Shown here in pieces: positions 52,821 to 61,505 of a stretch of DNA of 64,000 nucleotides. Each line of letters starts with the position of its first letter. Position 1 is the stretch's first letter. Made by a program: the position numbers and the translations under genes. Below the pieces are notes generated by a model, which saw nothing but the letters and a program-made list of their open reading frames with translations, was not told the DNA's origin and did no database searches. The stretch is from an uncultured Dokdonia sp. (GTDB lineage: Bacteria; Bacteroidota; Bacteroidia; Flavobacteriales; Flavobacteriaceae): NCBI RefSeq assembly GCF_947492535.1, contig NZ_CANLNH010000009.1, forward strand, positions 140,626 through 204,625, in the 5' to 3' direction.

Positions 52821-53078
52821 TTAATCCATTCCTAAATCATTTGTAAAAGAATGATGTAGTTTTATTTCTTCTTCAGGGATTCCGATGAGTCTGTTCAATA
52901 GATGTCTGACAATACTAACTATTTCTTCTTTCTCTTTTTTAGAATCGGGTTTTTGGTGTAGATATACATAGTCTACTAACTGTCCTACTGTTGCAATACA
53001 TTCAGCTTCTTCATCTGGAATAGCGATCTCGAAATGTTTTTCTATTTCAACGATCAGTTCTACAGTGTCAAGTCCCAT
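52821..53078 (-). CDS. ACP-like protein with circularly permuted order and no phosphopantetheine serine
   Basis: 85 aa. The N-terminal half ([20 protein letters not shown]) is the ACP region from just after the Ppant site (helix II-IV), and the C-terminal half ([18 protein letters not shown] ... [10 protein letters not shown]) is the ACP region that normally precedes it. The protein ends at DLGMD exactly where DSL should follow, and the Ser position is Gly after the initiator Met. It cannot carry phosphopantetheine at the normal site. It starts 10 bp after the MutS-like gene stop. The role is unknown; the arrangement is directly visible, the label permuted is my reading. Confidence 0.8.
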   Translation of the reverse strand: MGLDTVELIVEIEKHFEIAIPDEEAECIATVGQLVDYVYLHQKPDSKKEKEEIVSIVRHLLNRLIGIPEEEIKLHHSFTNDLGMD

Positions 53079-53088
53079 ATATCACTAT

Positions 53089-54861
53089 TTAATCCACAAT
53101 CTCCATTTTCTTTAATAAGAAACTTGCATTCATATTTTGGCAGATGCCTTCTTTAAAGGTATAATCAAAATAGAGCTCATCATCTTCAATACGCGCATCA
53201 AAGAAGTAGTTTTTAACTTGTGGTAATTCATTGGCCGCTTCGCATAAACTCAGGTCATGGGTTGCGATAATTCCTGTCGATTTTGAATTGACAAGTTTAT
53301 CTACAAACTTGCGAGAGCCTTTTGCTTTATCGGTGCTATTGGTTCCTTTTAAGATTTCATCTAGGATGATAAAATAACGATCACTTTTAATCTCTTCTAC
53401 AATAAATTTAAGACGTTTGAGTTCGCTAAAAAAGTAACTCTCATCATCTGTTAAGCTATCTGTAGTACGCATGCTTGTGATCAATTTTATAGGCGTATAC
53501 GATGTTTTTTGAGCACATACCGGCAATCCCATATTCCCCATCACAATTTGTAACGCAACGGTACGTAGGAAGGTACTTTTCCCTGCCATATTTGCTCCTG
53601 TGATAATAAAGAACTGTTCTGTATCTATGGTGATATCATTTAAAATTGCTTTGGCGGGATCTAATAACGGATGCGCTGTTTGTGTTGCCTTTAGTGTTAC
53701 TTGCGTATCTGTAATTTCAGGATATTGATGTGTAGGATGGTTAAAATCATAATTTCCTAAGCTATTGTAGGCATCAAAAAAAGCAATGATCTCAAACCAA
53801 ATAGCCACATCATCTTTATGTTTTTGAATCCACGTTTCTATTTGAGAAACAATAAGGATATCCCTTATAAAAAATCCATTAGCAATCACTCCTATTAAGA
53901 TATTATTTCGTTGGTCTAAGGCATCTAAATGTTTTGAAAATGTACGAAGTACATCTGATGACTTTTGGGTGGCATTGATGATTTTTTCTCTCTTCTCTTT
54001 GAGGATATCACTTTCAAAGGTTTGTGCTTCTATTTTAGCTAATAATTTATAATATTGATCAAAGGTGCTTTGTATTTTTCCTGTATGCACGGCGAGCATA
54101 TTGATTTTCTTTACAAACCTTCCTACGATCGCTAGTCCTAGTAAAAACCATCCTATAACAAAACCTCCATGTATCACATTTAGAAAATACAAGACTAGTG
54201 CTACTAGTGATAGGATAGAAAATCCTATCGCTCCTTTTCGTCCGACTTTAGGAATAAAAGAGCTATGTCCTTGTAACCATTGTACTACAGAGGTAGCTGG
54301 AACTTCTGTTTTTACGAGTGCAGCTATGGCAGAAAACTCTTGACGCCATTCTGGAAGGGTGCTCAACTCTTGAATTGCCTGTTGTTTTTGAGGAATTCCT
54401 GTAATCTCATTAGCTTTTGTGATTTCAGCAAGTACGTCTGATCCACTTTCTAATGCGGTTCTATTGAGGTATTGAAAAAACGATCCTCTTCCAAAGAGAT
54501 CAATATCCTGGCTATAAAAATGGTCTGGGTCGTGGTATTTTTCGCCGGAAGGCAAGTCATAAAAATCACGATCTAACACCTTTAATTCCGTATCATTTAT
54601 AGCCACTAATGCTTTTAGCAGATCTCTTTGATATGCAATTTTACCGTGGCGCACGACTAAAAAAACAAATAGTGAAAATTCTACAATGAGAAGACCAATC
54701 ATGAGTCTCCAACTGCCAAATGTTGCGTATATGGTTCCTAAAATCCCAAAAAATAGTAACAAACGTATCGTGCTTGAGAAATTCAATTGTCTTTTAATAC
54801 GTCCAAGGGATTCCTGGTGTATTGCTTTTTGTTTTGTATAAAACTGAGATGGGTTGTTCAT
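53089..54861 (-). CDS. Membrane-anchored MutS-like ATPase
   Basis: 590 aa. Hydrophobic segments near 28-70 and 205-255 are followed by MutS core and ATPase regions with Walker A ITGANMAGKSTFLRTVA, MRTTDSLTDDESYFFSEL and Walker B FIILDEILKGTNSTDKA. It lacks the N-terminal mismatch-recognition domain of MutS proper, so it is not classical mismatch repair. Bacteroidota encode many such MutS-V-only membrane proteins of unknown role. Linked at 10 bp to the ACP-like gene. Confidence 0.85.
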   Translation of the reverse strand: MNNPSQFYTKQKAIHQESLGRIKRQLNFSSTIRLLLFFGILGTIYATFGSWRLMIGLLIVEFSLFVFLVVRHGKIAYQRDLLKALVAINDTELKVLDRDFYDLPSGEKYHDPDHFYSQDIDLFGRGSFFQYLNRTALESGSDVLAEITKANEITGIPQKQQAIQELSTLPEWRQEFSAIAALVKTEVPATSVVQWLQGHSSFIPKVGRKGAIGFSILSLVALVLYFLNVIHGGFVIGWFLLGLAIVGRFVKKINMLAVHTGKIQSTFDQYYKLLAKIEAQTFESDILKEKREKIINATQKSSDVLRTFSKHLDALDQRNNILIGVIANGFFIRDILIVSQIETWIQKHKDDVAIWFEIIAFFDAYNSLGNYDFNHPTHQYPEITDTQVTLKATQTAHPLLDPAKAILNDITIDTEQFFIITGANMAGKSTFLRTVALQIVMGNMGLPVCAQKTSYTPIKLITSMRTTDSLTDDESYFFSELKRLKFIVEEIKSDRYFIILDEILKGTNSTDKAKGSRKFVDKLVNSKSTGIIATHDLSLCEAANELPQVKNYFFDARIEDDELYFDYTFKEGICQNMNASFLLKKMEIVD

Positions 54862-55004
54862 TAAAAGGTATGGGCGTTTTTAATAGTGTAAAAGGTCTGA
54901 ATTTTGTCAAACTGAACTCGTTTCAGTTTCTCACTAGACGAATAACTAATGTAATGAGATTCTGAAATGAATTCAGAATGACCTACTAAATTATTTTCAG
55001 ACAT

Positions 55005-55364
55005 CTATTCTAAATTTTCTAATTCGGCACGGAGTTTTTTTGTCATTTTGCTCACGACAAGATCATAGGAATGATCTATAAGTTCTATAATTAACTGCGG
55101 AGGTAAATCTTGCAACACAAGAGTATTCCAATGTAATTTATTCATATGAAAGGCACCTGTAATACTCCCATCGTATTGTTCTCTTAACTCAGCAGAACGT
55201 TCAGGGTCACATTTTAAATTTATGGCAGCAGGTATATGTTCTAATCCGCTAAGGACAAACATTTTTCCCATTACTTTAAAAACTAAAGTAACCTCATCAA
55301 AAGGGAATTCTTCAGTAACTCCTTTTTTTGCCATACAGTAATTCCGTACATCTTCAATATGCAT
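55005..55364 (-). CDS. MmcQ/YjbR family protein
   Basis: 119 aa. Family pattern VRNYCMAKKGVTEEFPFDEV, MGKMFVLSGLEHIPAAINLK and MNKLHWNTLVL. Often annotated as DNA-binding, but the role is poorly established. It is 5 bp downstream of the transglutaminase-like gene. Confidence 0.88.
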   Translation of the reverse strand: MHIEDVRNYCMAKKGVTEEFPFDEVTLVFKVMGKMFVLSGLEHIPAAINLKCDPERSAELREQYDGSITGAFHMNKLHWNTLVLQDLPPQLIIELIDHSYDLVVSKMTKKLRAELENLE

Positions 55365-55369
55365 GTGTT

Positions 55370-56326
55370 CTATTTTTTAATTTTATACGCAATTGTAGGG
55401 GCGTCATCTACATAAATCACTAAGGATTGTGCTTTTGTTTTGATAGCGATCATACATTGTAATGCCTTATTTTCTATACTAAAATCAACATTGGTTTTTT
55501 CTCCTCCATCTAGCGTATATGATACGTTCTTGCCTTTGATGCCTTCTAATGAGAAAATAATTCCTTTAGACAATGTTTTAGCTTTTATGATACCACCTAT
55601 CGGACTCACTTGTTGTAGTGTCAGTCGTTTATCGATGAGTAATGGTTGTTTACTAAAAGCTTCTCTTGACAAGCTGACATCCACATACGCATCATCAAAA
55701 ACTTCTGGATAATGATTTTTTATAAAGTGTGCTGGAGGTGTATCATAATAGTCATACGAAGGCGATTTGATAAAGGTGCCATTATATTTTCCTGCGCCCC
55801 AAGTAGGATCTAAAAGCATTGGTTTTTCATCAATAATAGCAATCATCCACATATGATTTTTATCGAAAGGGCGGCCTATGTCTGAAGGTTGTGTTTTTGT
55901 ATCTCCACGTACCACATAGGCTTGTATTCCTAGTAATTCACAGAGACGCTCTAAGGTTAAGGCATATCCTTCACATACAGCGACCCCTTGTTGTAAGGTT
56001 CTCTCAATAATAGCTTCGCGCGTTTCGGCCATTTTTTCATTACGCTCTTCAAGAATACGGTATTGAAATTTATAGGTGTAATATTCCTGAGGATCATAGG
56101 CTACATTATGAATCAGCCATGAGTATCCTGCGCGTACTTGTTCTTTGGGGTTTGTAAAATCATTTTTGATTTGAGTTGCCAGCGCTTGGTCTGAAGCAAA
56201 ACGCTCTGGATAAAAAGATACGGTAGCATCTACCTTTGCATAGTCTTGGCTTAATACTACGGTACTACTCATGAATACCACAAACGCTATAAAAATAGGT
56301 ATGTTATGCTGTAATAATATACGCAT
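55370..56326 (-). CDS. Transglutaminase-like exported protein
   Basis: 318 aa. Signal peptide (FIAFVVFMSSTVVLSQ); transglutaminase-core triad in GVAVCEGYALTLERL (Cys), FDKNHMWMIA (His) and MLLDPTWGAG (Asp). It may act as a periplasmic protease or cross-linking-type enzyme. Its 5' end overlaps the P-loop protein gene by 23 bp. Confidence 0.87.
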   Translation of the reverse strand: MRILLQHNIPIFIAFVVFMSSTVVLSQDYAKVDATVSFYPERFASDQALATQIKNDFTNPKEQVRAGYSWLIHNVAYDPQEYYTYKFQYRILEERNEKMAETREAIIERTLQQGVAVCEGYALTLERLCELLGIQAYVVRGDTKTQPSDIGRPFDKNHMWMIAIIDEKPMLLDPTWGAGKYNGTFIKSPSYDYYDTPPAHFIKNHYPEVFDDAYVDVSLSREAFSKQPLLIDKRLTLQQVSPIGGIIKAKTLSKGIIFSLEGIKGKNVSYTLDGGEKTNVDFSIENKALQCMIAIKTKAQSLVIYVDDAPTIAYKIKK

Positions 56327-56783
56327 GTTCTAATTCTTTAGGGGTTGGTTTTTCAAACCAGGTTTCCATAAATTCTACGTCGGTTTCAGATACTTCAAAT
56401 TGAAACGTTTCTCCTTTCTCTTGATTGCGTTGCATCACACGTTGTTTTCGTGTTTCTAATGGAATATCTAAAAAGTGTAATTGGATGGGGATTTTATACG
56501 CTTTCGCGAAAGCGTAAAAACGATCTCTCCTATCTTTTTTTGCAAATCCAAGGTCTAGAATAGCTGGGGTCTTGGCAACGACCAATTGTTTTACAATCGA
56601 TTGAATCATGGTGTCCGAACGTTCAATGCGTTCTAAAAACCAATCGACGCCGTCTTCTTGGGTTTTATCCTCCAGAAATAGGGTTTTATTCCAATGATCT
56701 ATAGAAAAAATCACGCCTTGCTCTTTATCTCTTAACGAAAGTGCATAGGTAGTTTTACCAGCTCCTGTATTTCCGAGAATCAT
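56304..56783 (-). CDS. P-loop kinase-like ATP-binding protein
   Basis: 159 aa from ATG 56783 (the track begins 25 codons upstream, inside the DUF4230 gene). Walker A MILGNTGAGKTTYALSL opens the protein, with IPIQLHFLDIPLETRKQRV typical of small kinases (zeta-toxin/AAA_33 type). The substrate is unknown. An iterated palindrome encodes YAFAKAYK near residue 90. Confidence 0.8.
   Translation of the reverse strand: MILGNTGAGKTTYALSLRDKEQGVIFSIDHWNKTLFLEDKTQEDGVDWFLERIERSDTMIQSIVKQLVVAKTPAILDLGFAKKDRRDRFYAFAKAYKIPIQLHFLDIPLETRKQRVMQRNQEKGETFQFEVSETDVEFMETWFEKPTPKELEHAYIITA
56499..56514. repeat. Iterated palindrome, copy 11 (in CDS, AFAKA frame)
   Basis: Perfect CGCTTTCGCGAAAGCG in the P-loop gene. 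Confidence 0.95.
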
Positions 56784-56791
56784 ATGTATCA

Positions 56792-57409
56792 CTAGGGATT
56801 GAGTTTTGGAGGTTCTTCTTGACTTGTTATTTTCAACGCATCGTAATTGAGTTGCCATCCAATTGTCTCCACCAACTTTTGAATAAGGATAATCGTATCT
56901 AATGCTTGTTGAGAGGCTTGTTTATACAAGCCACTATTGGGGACTTTATCTATAATATGTTGTTTGGCTTCTTTATTGATTTCGGTGAGGTCTGTACTCG
57001 TCAGCGGATTTGCCCATCCTTCTTTTTTATCATAAAACTTAAAATCGGTTTCTATAGAGAGTAGTTCTGGTGACGGAAAATCATATAGTCTAATGGTTTT
57101 TGTCTCTTCATCTGCTTCCATTTTAATCTTGGTAAGATCAAAACCGATATGTGCTTTGGCATCTATAAGTACTAATGCTTTTTTGGTTCCTAATAGCTTC
57201 TGAATCCATTTATCTTTTAAGCTTTCATAGTGGTAAATCTCTGCAAAATCTCCTTCTACTGTAATAAATTTACATACAGAACGGATGCGTTCCATAAGAA
57301 CCATCGATTGTGAATGTACTTTTGCTTTACTTCCTCGCCTCGCAAAACGTCCATATAAAAAATAAGCTATAATCGCCCCTAAAGCAAGTCCTAAAAATAA
57401 AAACTCCAT
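56792..57409 (-). CDS. DUF4230 protein
   Basis: 205 aa with one N-terminal membrane helix (FLFLGLALGAIIAYFLYG) and the DUF4230 body (CKFITVEGDFAEIYHYES, ALVLIDAKAHIGFDLTKI). Function unknown. First gene of the operon DUF4230 - P-loop - transglutaminase - MmcQ. Confidence 0.85.
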   Translation of the reverse strand: MEFLFLGLALGAIIAYFLYGRFARRGSKAKVHSQSMVLMERIRSVCKFITVEGDFAEIYHYESLKDKWIQKLLGTKKALVLIDAKAHIGFDLTKIKMEADEETKTIRLYDFPSPELLSIETDFKFYDKKEGWANPLTSTDLTEINKEAKQHIIDKVPNSGLYKQASQQALDTIILIQKLVETIGWQLNYDALKITSQEEPPKLNP

Positions 57410-57583
57410 GATGTAAAGATACTAAATTCCCCCTCTGTCCTATCGGACATCTCCCCCAAAGGGAGAGAGTTATAAAATGTTACTAAAATTCATCTCTTTT
57501 GATTAAAGAACTAGAATAAAGAGAAGAGAAAAGAGATCATAAAAAATGTCTTCATTGTTAGGTAAACATCAAAATCATATCAT

Positions 57584-57651
57584 TTACAAATCTCCGAGAT
57601 GTGTGAATTTAAAGCCTTTTTCATACTTTAAACCATAGCCTAGTATTCTAT
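57584..57651 (-). pseudogene. Truncated 3' fragment of a second DUF4260 gene
   Basis: Encodes RILGYGLKYEKGFKF then THLGDL and stop, identical in protein to the end of the intact gene at 57856. All four coding differences are synonymous; two more lie past the stop. The duplicated block is 83 bp (57569-57651 vs 57841-57923). It looks like the remnant of a paralogue that had been under selection. Confidence 0.8.
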
Positions 57652-57667
57652 TATATCTTAAAGGAAG

Positions 57668-57831
57668 TTCTTTTCTTTTTTTCATCGCCAAAAAAAGAAA
57701 CAAAAAAGTCTAGGCAGACGAAGCCTTGTCTAAATGTATTGCTCAATTCCTAAATTTCAGAAACTCGCTATGCTCAAAAAGTCTGAAATTTTACGGAATT
57801 TTCACTTCAAATTTTACGACAATCTTTCGAT
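57668..57831. repeat. Interspersed repeat, family 2, copy 2
   Basis: Same block order as 49051-49210; here it separates the DUF4260 gene from its truncated duplicate. Confidence 0.85.
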
Positions 57832-57855
57832 AGGCCACTATCAAAACTATATCAT

Positions 57856-58200
57856 TTACAAATCTCCAAGGTGCGTGAATTTAAAGCCTTTTTCATACTT
57901 TAAACCATAACCTAGTATTCTATCAAAAGCAGCGTGTGCAAATAGGATAGTGCCTATAAGCATTAGGATATTATTTTGGAAATAGATTCCTAAAAGGTAG
58001 ATGGCTATTGCTAGTCCTTTATGATGAAAAAGATTGTATGTAAAAGCGCCTATTTTATTCCCAAATGCATAGCCTATCATACCAATATCTGGTGCAAGTA
58101 ATAGTACTAAAAACCACCACCATGCAAAAGGAAGTATACTAAAAAAATAGATTCCTAATCCAAATTGTGCCAGTTCTTCTAGTTTAAGTGTTGTTTTCAT
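57856..58200 (-). CDS. DUF4260 membrane protein
   Basis: 114 aa, several membrane helices (YFFSILPFAWWWFLVLLLAP, LAIAIYLLGIYFQNNILMLI) and the family end HAAFDRILGYGLKY. Function unknown. It is 9 bp downstream of the RDD gene. Confidence 0.85.
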   Translation of the reverse strand: MKTTLKLEELAQFGLGIYFFSILPFAWWWFLVLLLAPDIGMIGYAFGNKIGAFTYNLFHHKGLAIAIYLLGIYFQNNILMLIGTILFAHAAFDRILGYGLKYEKGFKFTHLGDL

Positions 58201-58209
58201 AGAAGTGTG

Positions 58210-58629
58210 TTAGTTAATAACCATTGTCTTCGCCCATAAATCACCTACCCGCTGATTATAAGGTGTATTCTTTATCACTATAAAACCAACAAGTCCAAAA
58301 AAGAACATATCTGCTGGATCTAAAAGATGCCTTTTAAACGATTCTAAAAATGTTAGTTTTCTATACTGACCGTTTATAGGAATTGCTTTAAGTCCTACTA
58401 GCAAATTGCCAATGGTAGCCCCTGCAGTTATTTCAATAATTACTGTCATCAGTAACCAAAAACCTATTGGAATTAATGAAAAGGCATCATTTAATTGATT
58501 GTAATCAAAATTTACTTGGATTCCAAGTAGCATCATTGTAAAAAAAGAAAGTGTATAAATAATCGTATAATCTATACCACCTGCAATTATTCTTCTTCCA
58601 ATATGTGGTTTTGTTTCTATAAATGTCAA
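58210..58629 (-). CDS. RDD family membrane protein
   Basis: 139 aa. RDD-type first helix with GRRIIAGGIDYTIIYTLSFF, then ITAGATIGNLLVGLKAIPI and three membrane helices. Role unknown; some relatives are ion antiporters. Confidence 0.83.
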   Translation of the reverse strand: MTFIETKPHIGRRIIAGGIDYTIIYTLSFFTMMLLGIQVNFDYNQLNDAFSLIPIGFWLLMTVIIEITAGATIGNLLVGLKAIPINGQYRKLTFLESFKRHLLDPADMFFFGLVGFIVIKNTPYNQRVGDLWAKTMVIN

Positions 58630-58642
58630 GAGGATTTTTCTT

Positions 58643-59389
58643 TTAAGGTTCTATCTTATACAAAATAGGCTTACTAGGTGTGGCATCATTTTCAAAAGGA
58701 GCAATTTGCAAATTAAGCACGTAACTTCCGTCTTCTATTTGATGTGGCACATAGATCATTTCTGTAATGGTTGCGTCCATACGTATAGTTCCTTTTGTAT
58801 TCCAAAAGGCTTTATGAGCTTTTAGTTCGCCTTCATCTTTCTCACGATCTACACTCGGTGTATCTATAAGAAGGTGCTTTACGCCTATGTTTCTTAAAAA
58901 TATCATGGCTTCTTCTTCTATATACGTCCAATTGGTATGTGACCAATTTTTTGTTTTTTTCTCGTCTATATTCGGAATTGTTCTAATGACTAATGCTTCT
59001 GGTTTTTCACCTTTAAGATCGTATTGTAATTGTTTTTTTGAAATCACAAAATCATCCTCTCTAGATTCGGGTACTACGGTTATTAATTCGGCTACAAAAA
59101 AGAATTGTTTTAGGTGTTCATTAATACTGTATACCTCTTCTGTAATATGACCTACACATTCTGTATGAGTACCATGTGCATGCGGATTAAAGGTGATGGT
59201 ATTAAAATTTACATCACCGCCTTCGCTTACCTTCCCAACCCAATCTTCAGAACGTACAGGTGTAATTTCTGGTTTTTCTAGATACCAAGCCAATGGGTTT
59301 TCTATAGCACTCAATGGTATAGAAATGTCTATGGGTTGTAATAAATCAATAGAGAATGTTTGTTTTTTGTGATGAATGGTTGCTTTCAC
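58643..59389 (-). CDS. Cyclase-family (kynurenine formamidase-like) hydrolase
   Basis: 248 aa, GTG start. Metal-binding motif FNPHAHGTHTECVGH and the downstream KHLLIDTPSVDREKDEG are typical of the cyclase superfamily. Could be a kynurenine formamidase or another metal-dependent amidase; no tryptophan-catabolic neighbours are seen. 13 bp upstream of the RDD gene. Confidence 0.85.
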   Translation of the reverse strand: MKATIHHKKQTFSIDLLQPIDISIPLSAIENPLAWYLEKPEITPVRSEDWVGKVSEGGDVNFNTITFNPHAHGTHTECVGHITEEVYSINEHLKQFFFVAELITVVPESREDDFVISKKQLQYDLKGEKPEALVIRTIPNIDEKKTKNWSHTNWTYIEEEAMIFLRNIGVKHLLIDTPSVDREKDEGELKAHKAFWNTKGTIRMDATITEMIYVPHQIEDGSYVLNLQIAPFENDATPSKPILYKIEP

Positions 59390-59692
59390 TTGATGGTTTT
59401 ATATATGTATAACTATATGTCTTTAAAGATAAAAAATGTTACACGGTATGATAGCAACTTTTCTAAATATAATTAATACACCTCTTTTATACTTTTAACC
59501 CCTTACGTTATTTGCTTAGGAATTACTATAAGATCGTTTAGACCTATTTCTTGTGACCATCTTTTGATATATGATTTGGATTAAATCCATCCTTGTTGCA
59601 TTCTAAACCCTTCCGTCATTTCCCCTATGGGCAAATGCCACCTTCCCCTTTCTGAGGAAGGAGCAACTATGTATGTTTATTTATTAAGTTGG
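59390..59692. other. Intergenic region
   Basis: 303 bp. AT-rich at the left; hairpin CCTTCCCCTTTCTGAGGAAGG (split as CCTTCC / GGAAGG) at 59641-59661 may terminate hemW transcription. Nothing else seen. Confidence 0.45.
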
Positions 59693-60829
59693 TTACGGTT
59701 TTAAATTCAGCATAAACAGGTCTGCAGCGATACCGTCACTGAGGAATTTTCCTTTTTTAGTGACATATAATCTATCTTCTTCTTTAAATAAGAAATGATT
59801 CTCTATATGCGATTGTGCTTGTTCTAGCAAATAGGTCTGCATTTTTGATCCAAACAACGTGGCTATTTCTTTTAGAGAAACGCCTTGTTGTGTTCGTAAT
59901 CGCGTCATCACATATTCATTATACTGATCGGTAGGTGTGAGTTCTTCCACATCTTGCGGTAGCTCGTTTTGCGTAATTGCTTTTATATATTTGGGGTTAT
60001 TACTGATATTCCAAGCTCGGCGCTTTCCGTTATAACTATGTGCGCCTGGACCAATACCTATATAGCTTTTCCCTTCCCAATAGGCAGTATTATTCCGAGA
60101 GAAAAAATGAGGTTTCCCAAAATTACTAAACTCATAGTTATGATACCCTGCTGCTTCTAGACGTTCTACAAGAATGGCATGATGTTCTTGTGCGACCTCA
60201 TCATTTACAGGTGGAATAATTCCTTTTTTGATAAAGTTTTCTAGGGCAGTTTTGGGTTCGACGGTGAGGGCATAGGCAGAGATATGTGGCACTCCCAATG
60301 CTAATGCTTGTTCAATGTTTTGAATCCATCGGGCGTTGCTCATCTCTGGAATCCCATAGATAAGATCTAGGGAAATGTTCTGGAACCGCTTTCGCGAAAG
60401 CGTAATACACTCCAAAGCCTCTTGTGCATTATGTGCACGATTCATAAGCTTCAAATCTTCTTCAAAAAAGGACTGTACGCCAATACTTAACCGATTGATT
60501 GGGGACGCATGCAAGGCTTCTATCTTTTCTTCAGAAAGATCGTCAGGGTTGGCTTCTAACGTTATTTCTGGCGTATCTGTTACTTGGTAATTTTTATAGA
60601 CAGTCTCAATTAACGCTTCAATTTCATGCGTTTCTAATACCGATGGTGTACCGCCGCCGAAATAGATACAATCTACCTCCTGATTTTGAAATTCTTCATT
60701 CCGTAGTTCCAGTTCTTGAATTAACGCCTGTATCATTTCTTCCTTCTTGCCCATAGACGTCGAGAAGTGAAAGTCACAATAGTGACAGGCCTGCTTGCAA
60801 AATGGGATATGGATGTAGATACTGGACAC
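59693..60829 (-). CDS. hemW: Radical SAM heme chaperone HemW
   Basis: 378 aa, GTG start. The radical-SAM CxxxCxxC is FCKQACHYCDFHF near the N-terminus; IYFGGGTPSVLE and NRLSIGVQSF follow, as in HemW, as does the C-terminal winged region. HemW delivers heme to respiratory enzymes; it was formerly annotated as coproporphyrinogen III oxidase. A (GATTGTT)6 repeat begins 7 bp upstream of the start codon. A palindrome copy encodes ITLSRKRF. Confidence 0.92.
   Translation of the reverse strand: MSSIYIHIPFCKQACHYCDFHFSTSMGKKEEMIQALIQELELRNEEFQNQEVDCIYFGGGTPSVLETHEIEALIETVYKNYQVTDTPEITLEANPDDLSEEKIEALHASPINRLSIGVQSFFEEDLKLMNRAHNAQEALECITLSRKRFQNISLDLIYGIPEMSNARWIQNIEQALALGVPHISAYALTVEPKTALENFIKKGIIPPVNDEVAQEHHAILVERLEAAGYHNYEFSNFGKPHFFSRNNTAYWEGKSYIGIGPGAHSYNGKRRAWNISNNPKYIKAITQNELPQDVEELTPTDQYNEYVMTRLRTQQGVSLKEIATLFGSKMQTYLLEQAQSHIENHFLFKEEDRLYVTKKGKFLSDGIAADLFMLNLKP
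60387..60402. repeat. Iterated palindrome, copy 12 (in CDS, TLSRK frame)
   Basis: Perfect CGCTTTCGCGAAAGCG within hemW. Confidence 0.95.
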
Positions 60830-60836
60830 AGTTTAT

Positions 60837-60880
60837 GATTGTTGATTGTTGATTGTTGATTGTTGATTGTTGATTGTTGA
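60837..60880. repeat. Tandem heptamer GATTGTT x6 upstream of hemW
   Basis: Six perfect 7-bp units plus GA, occupying the ribosome-binding and promoter-proximal zone of hemW (minus strand AACAATC). Confidence 0.95.
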
Positions 60881-60914
60881 AAATATGAACTTATTACTAT
60901 TCACTTAATACTTA

Positions 60915-61469
60915 CTACTTCTTCACCCGTTTCTCATTTTGCTTTACAAAAGCTTCCCATCCAGAATAACTCTTCCCTGTTTCTACCTTTCCAGAATTGT
61001 AAAAATGACATACTGCAGCAGCTAGTCCATCGGTGCTATCTAGATTTTTAGGAAGTGTTTTAATTTTCAAAAGCGATTGTAACATTTTTGCTACTTGTTC
61101 TTTACTGGCATTTCCATTCCCAGTAATCGCCATTTTTATTTTTTTAGGCAGGTATTCTGTAATAGGCACCTCTCTACTTAATCCAGCTGCCATGGCTACT
61201 CCTTGCGCACGTCCTAACTTGAGCATACTCTGTACATTCTTTCCAAAGAAAGGTGCTTCAATAGCAATCTCATCAGGATGATAGGTATCTATAAGCTCTA
61301 CAGTACGTTCAAAAATGAGTTTTAATTTTATGTAGGGGTCTTTGTATTTTGAGAGTAACAACTCATTAAGTTGTAAAAGTTCCATTTTTTTATTGACGAC
61401 TTTGATGAGACCAAAACCCATGATGGTTGTTCCTGGGTCAATACCTAATATGATTCTTTCTTCTTTCAA
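60915..61469 (-). CDS. ruvC: Holliday junction resolvase RuvC
   Basis: 184 aa, TTG start; an in-frame stop shortly upstream rules out a longer form. Catalytic acids are in ILGIDPGTTIMGFG, IAIEAPFFGKNVQ and STDGLAAAVCHF. It resolves four-way junctions with RuvAB. It is divergent from the membrane protein gene whose longest ORF begins at the very next base. Confidence 0.93.
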   Translation of the reverse strand: MKEERIILGIDPGTTIMGFGLIKVVNKKMELLQLNELLLSKYKDPYIKLKLIFERTVELIDTYHPDEIAIEAPFFGKNVQSMLKLGRAQGVAMAAGLSREVPITEYLPKKIKMAITGNGNASKEQVAKMLQSLLKIKTLPKNLDSTDGLAAAVCHFYNSGKVETGKSYSGWEAFVKQNEKRVKK

Positions 61470-61505
61470 ATGGAGTTTTATCTTTTATTCGTTACTTTGT
61501 TTGTT

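Larger units (their letters stand above)
57410..57855. other. Repeat- and relic-containing intergenic region
   Basis: 446 bp. From left: CCCCCTCTGTCC ... GGGAGAGAG remnants, the truncated DUF4260 fragment (57584-57651) and the family 2 repeat (57668-57831). No complete gene. Confidence 0.6.

Noticed and set aside
52821-53078. Calling the 85-aa protein a functional acyl carrier protein
   Set aside because: No Ser at the phosphopantetheine site and the halves are in reversed order.
53089-54861. Calling the MutS-like protein mismatch repair MutS
   Set aside because: No mismatch-binding domain; membrane segments at the N-terminus and only the core/ATPase part present.
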